In this document: positions 22,288 through 32,174 of the stretch, in pieces
Numbering within the stretch: position 1 is the stretch's first letter
Layout: every line of letters starts with the position of its first letter
NCBI GenBank assembly: GCA_025201375.1
Contig: JAIWZP010000002.1
Coordinates: forward strand, 310,001 to 374,000
Length of the DNA: 64,000 bases
Source: Gongronella butleri
Lineage: Eukaryota > Mucoromycota > Mucoromycetes > Mucorales > Cunninghamellaceae
Direction of reading: 5' to 3'
Program-made: the position numbers and the translations under genes
The notes under the pieces: model-generated
The model's input: the letters and a program-made list of their open reading frames with translations, nothing else
What the model was told of the DNA's origin: nothing
Databases searched by the model: none

Positions 22288-23115
22288 GCGTGTTTTTCAG
22301 ACTTGGGTGGCGCGGGGGCCAGCTGGTTGTGAATTGTGCCTCCAGAAAAATTTTTACAGTCAACTTTCCCGCCAATGAAACAACCTGTTGTGTCCGTCTT
22401 CCGTCACCACATACAGCGCGCGCACGTAAACTATTATAAAAGTCCAGTGTTCAAGGCGCACGGAACCGCACGAGTTTTTTGCACTCGAAGATGCCAGATA
22501 GCCAGAAACGTCCTATTTGTACTGTTTTGCATTCATCTGTCCATCTGCATGGTCGACCTTGCTCAAAATAGCCGCATCGAATTCAGCGCAAAATTTGCAA
22601 CAAAAAAGCTTAAACCCCCAAAGAGCTACGACCACTTTTGAAAAATTCAGGGGTCACTCAGGGGTCACACATTTCGATCTCAGAAATGCCAAATTTGGGA
22701 CATTTCAAACTCCGAGTGATCAATGCATCTCAAACAGGTAACTCCAACGATTTGCTATTGACAGACAAAACGGCAAGTCGCCCCAACGTAAGAAAACGGC
22801 CTAAAGAGTGACGCATGAACGGCGATCGACGGAGAAAAGTGCCTACTTTGGACAAGATTTTTTTGCAAAAATTTAAGGTTTGACACTTCCAAATTAAGGC
22901 GGTGGATTGCATGAAGGAACAATTTTTATTTTTTGGTTTATTTTTTTTTTGCACATGATGATGATGATGTTTGTGCGCTGAATGGGCTGCGGACAGGTTT
23001 ACAGTATTATTATGATACAGTACTACAGTAGTAGACCGTCGTCGAGCAAATAATCGCGCTCAAAGAATTTGATTCGGTAAAAAAGTGGATTTTCTCTGCG
23101 AGTTTAATTTTATGA
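22288..23115. repeat. Interspersed repeat R2, copy 1
   Basis: A long segment here recurs at 58.3-60.2 kb. Shared blocks include TTTTTCAGACTT, GTGCCTCCAGAA, GTCCATCTGCATGGTCGACC, AAAAAAGCTTAAACCCCCAAAG, a doubled GGGGTCACTCAGGGGTCAC, TCCGAGTGATCAATGCATC, GAGTGACGCATGAACGGCGAT and GTGAATTTTCTCTGCGAG or close variants. No open frame of note is present, so it looks non-autonomous. Confidence 0.75.
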
Positions 23116-23182
23116 TAGCCATCAATACTGTAAATATCTTGGTACATGATAGTTTCTCTTTCTTTATGATGATACCAGGTTC

Positions 23183-23607
23183 TTATTCGTCAGCTTCATC
23201 ATCTTTTTCTCTCTCGAATGTATATCGCATCTTGCCTTGGGAGGTTGAAGGTTCATTTTCCTTAGAGTCTGTATGCTCTGCTTTCTCTGCGGGAGTCATG
23301 TGGGACCAGCAGCTTTTAGTAATATCATTTGTTCTGATTCCGCTGCACTTGTTACCATTTTGGCAACGCGAGTGCATTGGCGTTCAAGGGGAATTTCTTT
23401 CTTGGGGCGTGTAGTGGTAGGTAGCTTTCGTTTGGTAGTTGTCTCTTTCTTCTCACTGAGAACAGCGTCGACTATGTAAACTTTGCGAATAAGTGAGACA
23501 AAAGATGGGGTTTTTAATCTGAAAACAGAGTCAAAAGAAAAGGAAAAGGGGAAATCTAAACAAGGTGGGATTTTATAGGCGAAAAAATGGGTGTGTGGCA
23601 GATTCAC
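23183..23607 (-). pseudogene. Short Cys/His-motif (DUF5763-like) protein, frameshifted
   Basis: Two overlapping minus frames combine to a plausible small protein. One supplies KKEIPLERQCTRVAK and the other NGNKCSGIRTND...KSCWSHMTPAEKAEH followed by an acidic tail. Together they give the spacing C-x9-C-x11-C-W-S-H, which resembles the short zinc-binding motif in many CxxxTKxGxxC...CWxH proteins. The frames change within GCCAAAATGG near 23355, so one base is missing or extra. I am unsure whether this is a real gene; the flanks are repeats. Confidence 0.35.
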
Positions 23608-23689
23608 CGGCCGACACCGGACTCTCAGCTCGGTCTGAGCTCAAGCGCTAGGCACGTTGGTGCGGCGCCCTGTCCACAATGCAGCGTAC

Positions 23690-24234
23690 GTTGAATTTTC
23701 CGGGATCAAATACCCCCGACCCCAGCTACACCCAGGTTTTGGCCAATCACGATGAAGCTGCAAATGGCGTTTTGCCGTTTTATATGTTTTCAAGGTCGTA
23801 GAAACTCATGGCGGTGTTTAAATTACATGTCTATTTGCTGGGTTTTGAGTACTTAGAGATTTGGCTCAAATGCTGCGGTTTGCTCTAATGGAAGTACCTC
23901 AAAACCTGCTTAAATCGCCATTTTGTCACACGAGTTCGATGTAAAATTTAATTTAGAATCGAATAAAGTTCTCACACGGTGTCCGTTAACTTAGTAAAAT
24001 TTCGAGATAATTGCAATTTACGACATTTTGGCCGATTTTGATTTTTGGCGGTAAATGTGCGATTTTTTCACGTTTTTACTAAGAGAGCATGGCTCGAAAG
24101 TAACACCATTCGATTCCAAATCAAATTTTACATCCAAAGGCATCGCGTTGTAGCCTCTAAGTGCACTTCCTAGGCGTCTAGCAAGAGATTAAAACGTCTT
24201 TACCAGCCAAGTATTTGATCCCGGAAAATTCAAC
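23690..24234. mobile_element. Fold-back/MITE-like element with 24-base terminal inverted repeats
   Basis: The 24 bases at 23690-23713 (starting GTTGAATTTTCC) are the exact reverse complement of 24211-24234. Nested inside, 23938-23965 and 24107-24134 are inverted copies matching at 25 of 28 bases, and short stems (CTTAGTAAAA at about 23990 against TTTTACTAAG at about 24074) continue inwards. The element is about 545 bases with no open frame, and could fold into a long hairpin. TA lies one base outside each end, so a TA target duplication of Tc1/mariner type is possible but not proven. Confidence 0.75.
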
Positions 24235-24429
24235 ATAGGCCACAATGCACACAATGTGCATTGACGGACCTAGCACCCCACAATTGGCGTGCCTGGCTGA
24301 TTGAGCTCATTGTTCTCGTTGTTCACAGACTACAATCTCAATGGACTCGTCGCTCGTCAATGTGTAAATTCTTTATTTTTGGGACGATGTCGTCCAAAAT
24401 ATCGTTTTTGATGATGTTTTACTATACTG

Positions 24430-24860
24430 TACAGTATACACCACCTGCCTTTGATTGGACTGCTGACAAGAGATTGCAGGCGCTTGTGCTGGATGGGAAT
24501 GTTGCTGACGACAGCATCCAAACGCTTGTCGGTCAACTTGCGCCGCTACTGTCGCGCCTGCACACGCTCAGCCTTGATTTTCGCCAACAGATGGTCGCGA
24601 CGACGACACTGCACCCCGTACAATGGGGCGTTCTTCAGCAATTTTTCTCTCTCCCAAAATTGCGCCATTTGCAGCTTTGTTGCTTCTTGCCGGAAATCAT
24701 GTTTTTGTATCCAAGCCCGCGTGAATAATTCTTTTCAAATCTGACAGTCGCTCCTTCATCTGGTTGGCAATCTTAATCTGCGCAACATCATGGATTTTTT
24801 CCTTGGGCAGCTGTCTCAATTGGAGACCTCGACCTTCCACGACACGTGGCTTTGGTACTG
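24430..24860 (+). pseudogene. Leucine-rich-repeat-like remnant
   Basis: A plus frame reads FDWTADKRLQALVLDGN...LLSRLHTLSLDF...FFSLPKLRHLQLCCFLPE. After a stop, another frame gives LLHLVGNLNLRNI...LSQLETSTFHDTWL. The spacing of Leu residues suggests an LRR or F-box/LRR protein. No start, splice sites or downstream continuation can be identified, and its end runs into a kinesin fragment on the other strand, so it is a decayed piece. Confidence 0.35.
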
Positions 24861-24861
24861 T

Positions 24862-24955
24862 AATGGTCGACAGCGCGGATACGTTCCTTCAGGGCGTGCA
24901 TTGCCTGGTTAATGTTGATTGCCTCCTTTCTGCACAGGAGGATGCGTAATATCAT
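24862..24955 (-). pseudogene. Kinesin-13 remnant: second copy of the NINQ exon
   Basis: On minus this encodes KEAININQAMHALKERIRAVD, the same exon as at about 21430-21540 with several substitutions. It continues only a few codons before matching stops. The two copies lie on either side of the inserted repeats, LRR remnant and fold-back element. Confidence 0.6.
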
Positions 24956-25011
24956 AAAAGGAGAGAAATGGACCAAGTTGCATGCGACGCGACGCGGCGC
25001 ACTTTTTATTC

Positions 25012-25302
25012 TTATGTAGTACTACTGTACCTACTGTTTCATTTATGTACAGTATTGTATTATATGTACGTATGATATTGTACCACCGTACCTATGTATT
25101 GTACCGGTATGTATTGTATGTATTGTATGTATTATTGTACAGTATGTATTGTATGCATTGTATGTACAGTATTGTATGTATTGTATGTATTGTACAGTAT
25201 GCATTGTATGTATTGTATGTACAGTATTGTATGTATTGTACTACTGTATGTACAGTATTGTATGTATTGTACTGTACAGTACGGTACTGTATGTAATCAG
25301 CA
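25012..25302. repeat. TATGTATTGTA / TACAGTA minisatellite
   Basis: A tract of about 290 bases is built almost only from TATGTATTG and TACAGTA units. It splits the kinesin-13 remnants. Open frames through it are artefacts of the repeat. Confidence 0.9.
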
Positions 25303-25329
25303 GACTCTGCATGCCACGGTCAACATCGC

Positions 25330-25560
25330 GCCCGCTGCAGGCCACGTCGGTGAAGTTGAGCTTGCCATGAAAAGTGCAGGAATTGGCCTTTTGCAACATG
25401 ATTTCTGGACAGCAGCGTGGGATCGCGACGACGTGTCTGCAGCGCTGGAGGTGGTCGGCGCGCGGCGTTGATACTACTGTACATGGCGACCTTCATAGCT
25501 TGCACAAGCAGGGGGTCGTTGGTTGTCATGGCCGGGATCGACCGTCTCTTCCTTGATGAT
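25330..25560 (-). pseudogene. Kinesin-13 remnant: switch I and switch II region
   Basis: On minus, DTSSRSHAAVQ (the switch I SSRSH motif) is followed in another frame by FHGKLNFTDVACSGRDVDRG, which aligns with the switch II segment GKLxxVDLAGSERG. Both are in the order expected for a kinesin motor, but the frames differ and DLAGSE has decayed to DVACSG. It lies between the fragments at 26.1 and 24.9 kb, as expected for a minus-strand gene. Confidence 0.6.
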
Positions 25561-25599
25561 CATTTGAGGTGGTGGCGATATAAGTAGTGTTTATTGGAT

Positions 25600-26065
25600 G
25601 CAAGTGAAGGTAGGGGAACAATTGATAGAACAGATGAGAACGGTAAGGAAAAAGGGGAAGGACATCCGCGAAGCGCGTGTCCTTTTATAGTTTTGAAACT
25701 TAAGGGAATGTTCTAATATGAAGCCTGCGGCAAGACGCGTCTATTTGGATGTTTCGATCTGGAATTGTCCATTGCGTCTTGGCAATTGTAGATGGGCGTT
25801 TTGTATGGATCATGATTGGCGTTTTGACCTTTTGGAACTTGCAAGATGGAATGTGGGCGTTTGGAAAGGTAGAGGGAAAGATGGGCGTTTAGAAAGGTCT
25901 ATGGAAGCGCGAGGAGCGCCATCTAGATCAGATATGGCGCAGCGAGCGCGTAAGAAAAAGAAAAAAATAAAATAGAGTGACCTGCAATCTGTGCTGCGGA
26001 TCTGGGGGCCTAACATTGGTGGTGCCAGGGCGGCGTTGCTTCTCGGCATTACTGTATCAGCGCTG
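25600..26065. other. Spacer inside the kinesin-13 remnant locus
   Basis: This holds four short direct repeats of GGCGTTT (about 25795, 25820, 25853 and 25884), some followed by AGAAAGGT or GGAAAGGT. It may contain a degenerate kinesin stretch near 26000-26060. No intact gene is present. Confidence 0.4.
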
Positions 26066-26069
26066 TCAC

Positions 26070-26310
26070 AATTTGGCGGACGTTCGTACAATAATAATTG
26101 TGCGACGCGCCAAGCCGGTGATCATAATAATGTCACTGCACACGTCGCGCGGGTGCACTTCCCTGCGTTTGTTGAGGAGATCGTAAAGTTTGTCAAGGTA
26201 AATTTCGTAAATGCCGATCGATGCTGACAGGTGTCCGTACTCAGGCTTGCCTACCTTGGCAATGGTATCCTTGCTCGCCACGACGCACAGACTGTGTTCA
26301 ACATCTAGCA
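26070..26310 (-). pseudogene. Kinesin-13 remnant: EIY..LYDLL region
   Basis: On minus, LDVEHSLCVVASKDTIAK is followed by a short intron-like stretch and then SIGIYEIYLDKLYDLLNKRREVH. The latter matches the kinesin motif (F/Y)EIYxxKxxDLLNxR, and the trailing NKRREVH resembles kinesin-13. IITGL-like residues follow, as before the next motor helix. Confidence 0.6.
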
Positions 26311-26351
26311 TTATTTACGCCTTGCAGAGCCCATTTGAGTACGTACGAAGC

Positions 26352-26607
26352 AAAAAAATAAAATAAAATAAAATAAAATAAAATAAAATAAAATAAAATA
26401 AAATAAAATAAAATAAAATAAAATAAAATAAAATAAAATAAAATAAAATAAAATAAAATAAAATAAAATAAAATAAAATAAAATAAAATAAAATAAAATA
26501 AAATAAAATAAAATAAAATAAAATAAAATAAAATAAAATAAAATAAAATAAAATAAAATAAAATAAAATAAAATAAAATAAAATAAAATAAAATAAAATA
26601 AAAAAAA
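26352..26607. repeat. (TAAAA)n microsatellite, about 50 units
   Basis: This is a perfect pentanucleotide repeat of about 250 bases. It creates two long spurious minus frames of repeated FILFY. It sits inside the decayed kinesin motor, just 3' (on minus) of the place where the P-loop should be. Confidence 0.97.
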
Positions 26608-26634
26608 GCATAATGCACTCTTGTATTGCCATTG

Positions 26635-26760
26635 ATTAGTTCATCTTAATTACAATGCGAAAATGCGCCGCCTTGCCGCCGTCAAAGATGTAGTCAACCA
26701 AGGATTTGCTTGACAGTGTGGTGGTGGATCTTTCCAAATAGTCGTGGCAGCACAATGCAT
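26635..26760 (-). pseudogene. Kinesin-13 remnant: approach to the P-loop
   Basis: On minus, LVDYIFDGGKAAHF aligns with the kinesin-13 stretch [20 protein letters not shown], but the sequence leaves the match exactly before the nucleotide-binding GQTGSGKT and ends at a stop a few codons later. With the other fragments it shows the original gene ran on minus from at least 26.76 kb to 20.9 kb. Confidence 0.5.
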
Positions 26761-26769
26761 CGCGTCGTG

Positions 26770-27490
26770 ACCCGCTTTTCCGCTCACATCTGCCCTGGAG
26801 TACTGCAAACGTCCCTCATTCACCGACAGAAATGCAATAAAAATCAGAGGTCCATTGACTGGTTTTCTTGTAAAACCCGAGAAGCTGCGATTTTACAGTC
26901 CGTCTTTAAGGCAGGCTCCGCTAGGATTGGTCGCCGGACCTCGAGACTTATCTCATAAAAAATACAGTAGCATGGCTCGCTGCGCACGTGGACATTGTTG
27001 ATCAATGAAAAATATAATTTTCGAGCATTTTGACACGGTTTTAAAATCATAGACATACTTAGACGCGCGAAAAACCGCGTCAAGCGTCGAGTTACACGCG
27101 CGTTGTCCACACAAATCCATGTACTGTATCTGGAGCATCATTGCTGGTGGACGCGTCGGTGTGATTCTATGGAAGCATCTTTCGCGTGCCATTTGCTTTT
27201 TATATAATAGTTTTATCGAAAATTACGAATGGCTCGTCAACCAGCGAACCGATCCTACTCTTTTATGGCCATTTCCATGGTTTCTCAATGCGAGGAGGTA
27301 TCTTCTGTGCTGGTTTGGCCAGATTCACGGGGCGTTATTTTCAATTTTGGATTTAGAGGCTCGTCACGGCTAAATTTTGCTTTGCATGTAGCGCGCTCCC
27401 CAATGCACCGCAATGGCTGCAATTTCCCGTCCCTTTTGGTCTCTGTCGAGACCTTTCCACGTAAAAACGCGTTTTGGTGATGCTCTCCTA
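26770..27490. repeat. Interspersed repeat R1, copy B
   Basis: Landmarks in order are AATGCAATAAAAATCAGAGGTCCATT, TTTTCTTGTAAAAC, GTGGACATTGTTGATCAATG, CGCGAAAAACCGCGTC, AGTTACACGCGC, GGCTCGTCAACCAGCGAA, TTTCAATTTTGG, CACGGCTAAATTTTG and CCCGTCCC. It adjoins the kinesin remnants. No coding region is present. Confidence 0.65.
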
Positions 27491-27966
27491 GGCGTTCACG
27501 AACAACAGACGAGTTTACGCATTTTTTTTCTTAAAATCTACGCGATTCGATTCATTTCGGTCGGATCACGCCCATCTTTTGCGTTCAATTGATGCAGTGA
27601 CCAACTCTACGTCTTTTTTTACGCAAGGGCGGCGTGTGCTGCCCTATCCACTGGCTGTCAAATTCGACGTGAACTCATTTCCGCGTTTTTGCACAGAAAA
27701 AGAGCTGGTCAAACGAAGTACAAACACAGAACAGGGGGCTCAGTCGATAACCATTCCGCTTGTAAAGCGTCGCTCGCCAGTAGCGACGATGTCACCTGGC
27801 GCGGCCTTGCCACTGGACGCATTTTGATCAAATTCGTTGAAAATGTTGGATTTTCTCAACAATTTGTCATTGTTGCCACGCCAGCTTGCTTTCAATTACA
27901 AAGGGTGCGGGGTATCGGTCCTTGGATTTGCCTCGTCTTTTTCTTTTTTTTTTTGTAAACTTTGTC
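27491..27966. other. Upstream region of the biotin ligase gene
   Basis: An 82-codon plus frame (27579-27827) has no recognisable motif. T-rich sequence precedes the biotin ligase start codon. Nothing else is seen. Confidence 0.45.
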
Positions 27967-29275
27967 ATGAATGTGCTTTTGTATACCGGCGAGGGCGCGT
28001 CGCCCAATGCGATCAAGCAGACGTATGTTATGTTGAAGCGGCTTCTTGGGCAGGCGTATGACATTATCAAGGTGGACGCTGGTATTCTGAAGCGCGAGCC
28101 TTGGGAGGACAGCTGCTCGCTTCTTGTTGTTCCTGGCGGGCGCGACTCGCCGTATTGCACGGATATGAATGGCGATATCAACCAGCGGATCCGCAACTAT
28201 GTGTATGGCGGCGGGCGCTATGCAGGGTTTTGTGCAGGCGCGTACTATGCGAGCGCGAGTATTGCCTTTGAAGTTGGCACTGCATTGGAGGTGAAAGGCA
28301 GCCGCGAGCTTGGATTTTACCCCGGTGCGAGCCATGGGTGCATGTATCCCGGGTTTGTGTATGACAGCCAAAAGGGCGCGCGTGCCGTTGCCGTGGAATT
28401 GGTGGCTGACAAGCATCCCCTGGCCATGTACTACAATGGTGGCGGGTATTTTGTGGCGCCTGAGCGGTACGATCAAGTCAAGGTACTTGCGAAATACCCA
28501 TCCACGGACAAGGCGGCCATTGTGCAATGTAAAGTTGGCTATGGATCGGCATTGCTGTCTGCGGTGCATCCGGAATACGACGTGCAGACCACACCCGACA
28601 TCCACCAGGCAAATGATCACGAAGCACTTGTTGCCACGCTCACCGCCAGCCGCCATGCCTGTCTCGCGTTTCTGGCAGCTCAATTCCGCGGCATGGGCCT
28701 CAAGGTCGTTGCCAACCATGAGGACACCAAGGAAAAAGGAGCAATTTCAACGGAAAAGGACAGCAAAGCGGACAACGAGGCGCCCGAGTTGACGCCCATG
28801 TACCTTGGCGCACATTCCAAGCCATTGGCTGACACGATCACACGCCAATTGCGCGCGCTCGCCAAGGACGACGTGATCAAGGACGCGAGCAACCATTTCT
28901 ACTTATCCGATTGGAACGACGCGTCATCGATATTGCAGCAGAAATGGAAAGAGCAGCTCGCATTGGCGGATGTAACGGCAACAGGCACCGCCAACACGAC
29001 CAAACTCAACGACAGCCAGCCACCCATCTCCCTCATGATCCAGCACGCGCCGCCCAATGTCGCGACCGAGCCCATTGTCCCGCCAAAGACACTGACGCCG
29101 CTCTTTGACATGGCCGCCTATTTTAAGCAGCTTGCCTACTACCGCGACAAGGAGTTTGCAGGCGCCAAATGGTATCAATTCGGCAACGCCATGCTCTACA
29201 CGCGCGTCATCACAAGCACACAGACTGTCTTGGACAAGTAAGCGGATCAAATAAGGAAATAGCCCCTTTTTTGAC

Positions 29276-29310
<35 letters not shown>

Positions 29311-29739
29311 GGAATTACGCGTTTGCGCAGGCATTGCCCCCTGGCCTTGTGTGTCTGGCGTCGCATCAGGTGGCTGGACGAGGTATAGAAATGGAATTGG
29401 CCACGACAATGCCTTATTTGGTTTTTTTTTTTTTTTTTTTGCAGGTCGTGGGCGCAATTCATGGGTGTCGCAGACGGGTGCACTGCAATTCAGCCTCGAA
29501 TTCAGGCACAGCCTGCAGCTGCAGCACGCGCCGGTCGTGTTCATCCAGTACATTGCGGCATTGGCCATGGTCGAGAGCGTGCGATCGCGTCCCGGGTATG
29601 AAAACGTGCCGCTGCGCCTCAAATGGCCCAACGATGTGTATGCCGACTTACCGCACCAGGGCCTCAAAAAAGTGGGCGGACTTCTCGTCAATTCGAGCTT
29701 TGCTGGCAGCGAATTCCTGCTCGTCGTCGGTAAATTGAC

Positions 29740-29770
<31 letters not shown>

Positions 29771-30253
29771 ACGCATTGCGCTCACATTTTCTCCTTTTTC
29801 GCGTCAGGGTGTGGCATGAATTTGTCCAACCAGCACCCCACGGTGTCTGTCAACGAGGTGATTGCGCAGCACGATCCCAAGCTGCCGCCGCTGACGTCTG
29901 AGGACGTTCTCGCCAATCTGCTTGTTCTCTTTGAGCGCTATTACCACGATTTTTGCGAAAAGGGTATGGGCCCCTGGTTCCTGGACCAGTATTACAAGCG
30001 CTGGTTGCACTCGTAAGTCTCTCTCTCTCTCTCTCATTTTAAAATTATCACGGGCACTCAATGGGCGATTTTCAGGGACAAGCTGGTGACGCTGACGACA
30101 CACGACAATGTGCGCGCCAAAATTGTGGGCATCACGAGCGACTATGGCATGTTAGAGGCCGTCAATGCCGACGACAACAGGACACGCTACACGCTGCAGC
30201 CGGATGGCAATAGTTTTGACATGCTCAAGGGCCTGATCATCAAAAAGACATAG
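27967..30253 (+). CDS. BPL1: Biotin--protein ligase (holocarboxylase synthetase)
   Basis: The ligase attaches biotin, via biotinyl-AMP, to carboxylases such as acetyl-CoA and pyruvate carboxylase. Five in-phase exons: 27967-29237, 29312-29382, 29445-29729, 29808-30012 and 30076-30253, 669 residues, close to yeast Bpl1. Residues 1-270 form the BPL_N amidotransferase-like domain (LLVVPGGRDSPY, GFCAGAYYAS with C89, and HPEYD). A polar linker follows. The catalytic domain has the biotinyl-AMP loop SHQVAGRGRGRNSW (the GRGRGG-type loop, here ending RN), LKWPNDVYAD with the key Lys, and KKVGGLLVNS. The C-terminal cap carries VTLTTHDNVRAKIVGI. The intron at 29238-29311 contains a T run of about 28 bases. 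Confidence 0.95.
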
Positions 30254-30393
30254 CAATAAACCCATTTGATTGTCATGCAAGGAGAAATTGAAGGGCGGCG
30301 GCGCCCTGAATTTCATTGTCTATTCTTTTTTTACTATATTTACAAGAGGAGGAAGATAGGCAGGGGGGTGGGAGGATGCGTTGTCCTTGCTCA

Positions 30394-30878
30394 TTAATCC
30401 ATGGGCACATTCAGCTTGTAATTTGCCTTGATGTGCCTTGCAAACTCGCTGTAACCGCCAACAACACGCTGATTTTCGCTGGCACATCCTTCGTAGATGA
30501 AGGGCGACGTGCGGTGATCCGTGTCAAAGGACTAAAAACAGAGTCAGGGCTCCACTCGTTCAAGAAAAAAAGAGGAAAATGCCTTACTTTGCGCAGCTCC
30601 ATGGATCGCTCGGGCCATTTTTGCTTGGGAAAGGCGCTCACATCCACCTTGACGTTGGGGTATCGTGCTGCGAGACGGTCGGCAGCCTCGGTGGCAGTGT
30701 GAAAGTACGAGCAAGACAGAAAGCCCTCCTTTTGTCATTAAAGAACAAGAATTAGCAAAAAAAAAAATCCATTTTTCAAGCCAACCAAACGTACAATATG
30801 GTAACAGACGTCCTTTTTCGAGATGTCGTCCGCGTTGGGTGCAGCTTCTGTCTTGAAGAACCAGTCGAAAATGGCCAT
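30394..30878 (-). CDS. Small glutaredoxin-fold protein resembling the MDH1B N-terminal domain
   Basis: Three exons on minus: 30795-30878, 30588-30729 and 30394-30531, about 120 residues. It begins MAIFDWFFKTEAAP. The body FLSCSYFHTATEAADRLAARYPNV has a Cys at the N-terminal end of the first helix, as in glutaredoxin folds, but no CxxC. RTSPFIYEG and VVGGYSEFARHIKANY match the TSPF...GGxxEF signature of Grx-like domains, best like the N-terminal domain of MDH1B-type malate dehydrogenase relatives, though no dehydrogenase domain follows. Exon 2 is one base out of phase with exon 1; a T4 run (rc 30720-30723) shortened to T3 would give EGFLSCSYF. This is either a frame error in the sequence or a damaged gene. 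Confidence 0.6.
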
Positions 30879-31043
30879 TGTAGGGTAAAAAGCGAAAAAG
30901 AAAAGAAAAACACAAATCCAGGGCCATTGGGCACTCTGACAGGTTTGCTTTATTCATTTTCGACCTCCGCCGCCCTGGGCCGTAAGCATAAAAACATAAA
31001 AATACAACTACAAATACAAAAAAGACTAAAAAAAGGGGACATT

Positions 31044-31881
31044 TTACGCGGACGGGATGCCTTGCACATCCTTGCCATGTTTGATGAGGCGCTTAGTGGA
31101 GCCGATGCCAAAGAGGAAGGTGCTGAGGGTCCATTTGAATACATTGCTAGGGCTGTACCAGCCGCGGCGCAGGCAAATGAGCAAGGCGAGCGCGGCTTCG
31201 GCCGCATGGACGTACACGAGGCCCGTGAAGATCTTTCGCGCGGCGGGGGCCTTGAGCAACGATGCGCGCACGGGATGCAGCAGGCCAGGCAATTGTTGAT
31301 CGGTCGCATAGCCAAACAGGGCCAGCGAGCCAAACAACAGGCCAACGCTCACAACATCGCGGCGCGCCACGGGATGGAACGCGTCCAGAGGCACCTGTGG
31401 GTCAGGAGGCGTGTACACGCTCGTGCCCTGCGCGTACAGCGCCTTGGCAATCGCCGCCATGGGAGGGGGCCCGGCAAGCGAGCTTGGCTAAGAAGAAAAA
31501 AAGCATTAAAAGAGGGCATGTCCATGAATTTGCTGAGCACGATTTACCAGGCCCAGTGCCGCCTCGGCTTCCTTGGCCATTTCCTCTAGTACGGGGCGGA
31601 TTTGCTCGCGCTTGGTCAGAGGCGATTGGAATGCAATATACACACGGCCGTCGGCACCGTCTTTTTGCGTGTAATTCACATAAAAGCCCATGCTGTCAAT
31701 GCTGTCAAAGGTGGCTGTCGCGACGTTGTCGATACCAGCAAAGTGCCGCACGTAGGCCACGTTGGTCGCTATTAAAAAACATGTGAGTCTAGCTATAAAA
31801 AGGGTCAAAAGTGCCCCCACCTTCGTGTACGCTCATGTACGCGGAAATAGGAGCAGAGTGAGGTGCAATAGGGTCAGCCAT
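31044..31881 (-). CDS. DUF2470 plus TMEM254-like (DUF4499) membrane protein
   Basis: Three in-phase exons on minus: 31821-31881, 31548-31768 and 31044-31487, 241 residues. The N-terminal 95 residues (VAYVRHFAGIDNVATATFDSIDSMGFYVNY...RVYIAFQSPL) look like DUF2470, a haem-oxygenase/pyridoxamine-oxidase-linked fold. A hinge leads to a membrane part with three likely helices: VGLLFGSLALFGYATD, FTGLVYVHAAEAALALLI and WTLSTFLFGI. RRGWYSPSNVFKWTLSTFLFGI is the TMEM254/DUF4499 signature. The two-domain combination is common in fungi but, as far as I know, its role is not established. No signal peptide is present. Confidence 0.8.
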
Positions 31882-32174
31882 GGTCGAGAGACAAATAAAA
31901 AAGTGAGTAGGGGAGGGGGAAACACGGGAAAGGAAGGGGAAGAAAGCAAAAAAAAAAAAACGAGAAAAAGTGAGATTAAAAAGGGACGAGGCAAATGAGC
32001 ATGACAAATGACGGAGCTCCCCAAATGGGATTTTCTTGGGTAGATCGGAGTTGGGTGGGAAGATACTCTACAGAGCAACAAATCCCCATTTTTGGCCGTG
32101 TTTCTTGCATGAATTGTCATTTTTTTTTTATTTCTTTTGCGATAGATAGAATGACAAGATTGGGTTTTCTCGGC

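Noticed and set aside
24982..25471. Plus frames rich in Tyr, Cys, Met and Val
   Set aside because: They are translations of the TATGTATTGTA minisatellite.
26298..26632. Two minus frames of more than 100 codons made of repeated FILFY
   Set aside because: They are translations of the (TAAAA)n microsatellite.
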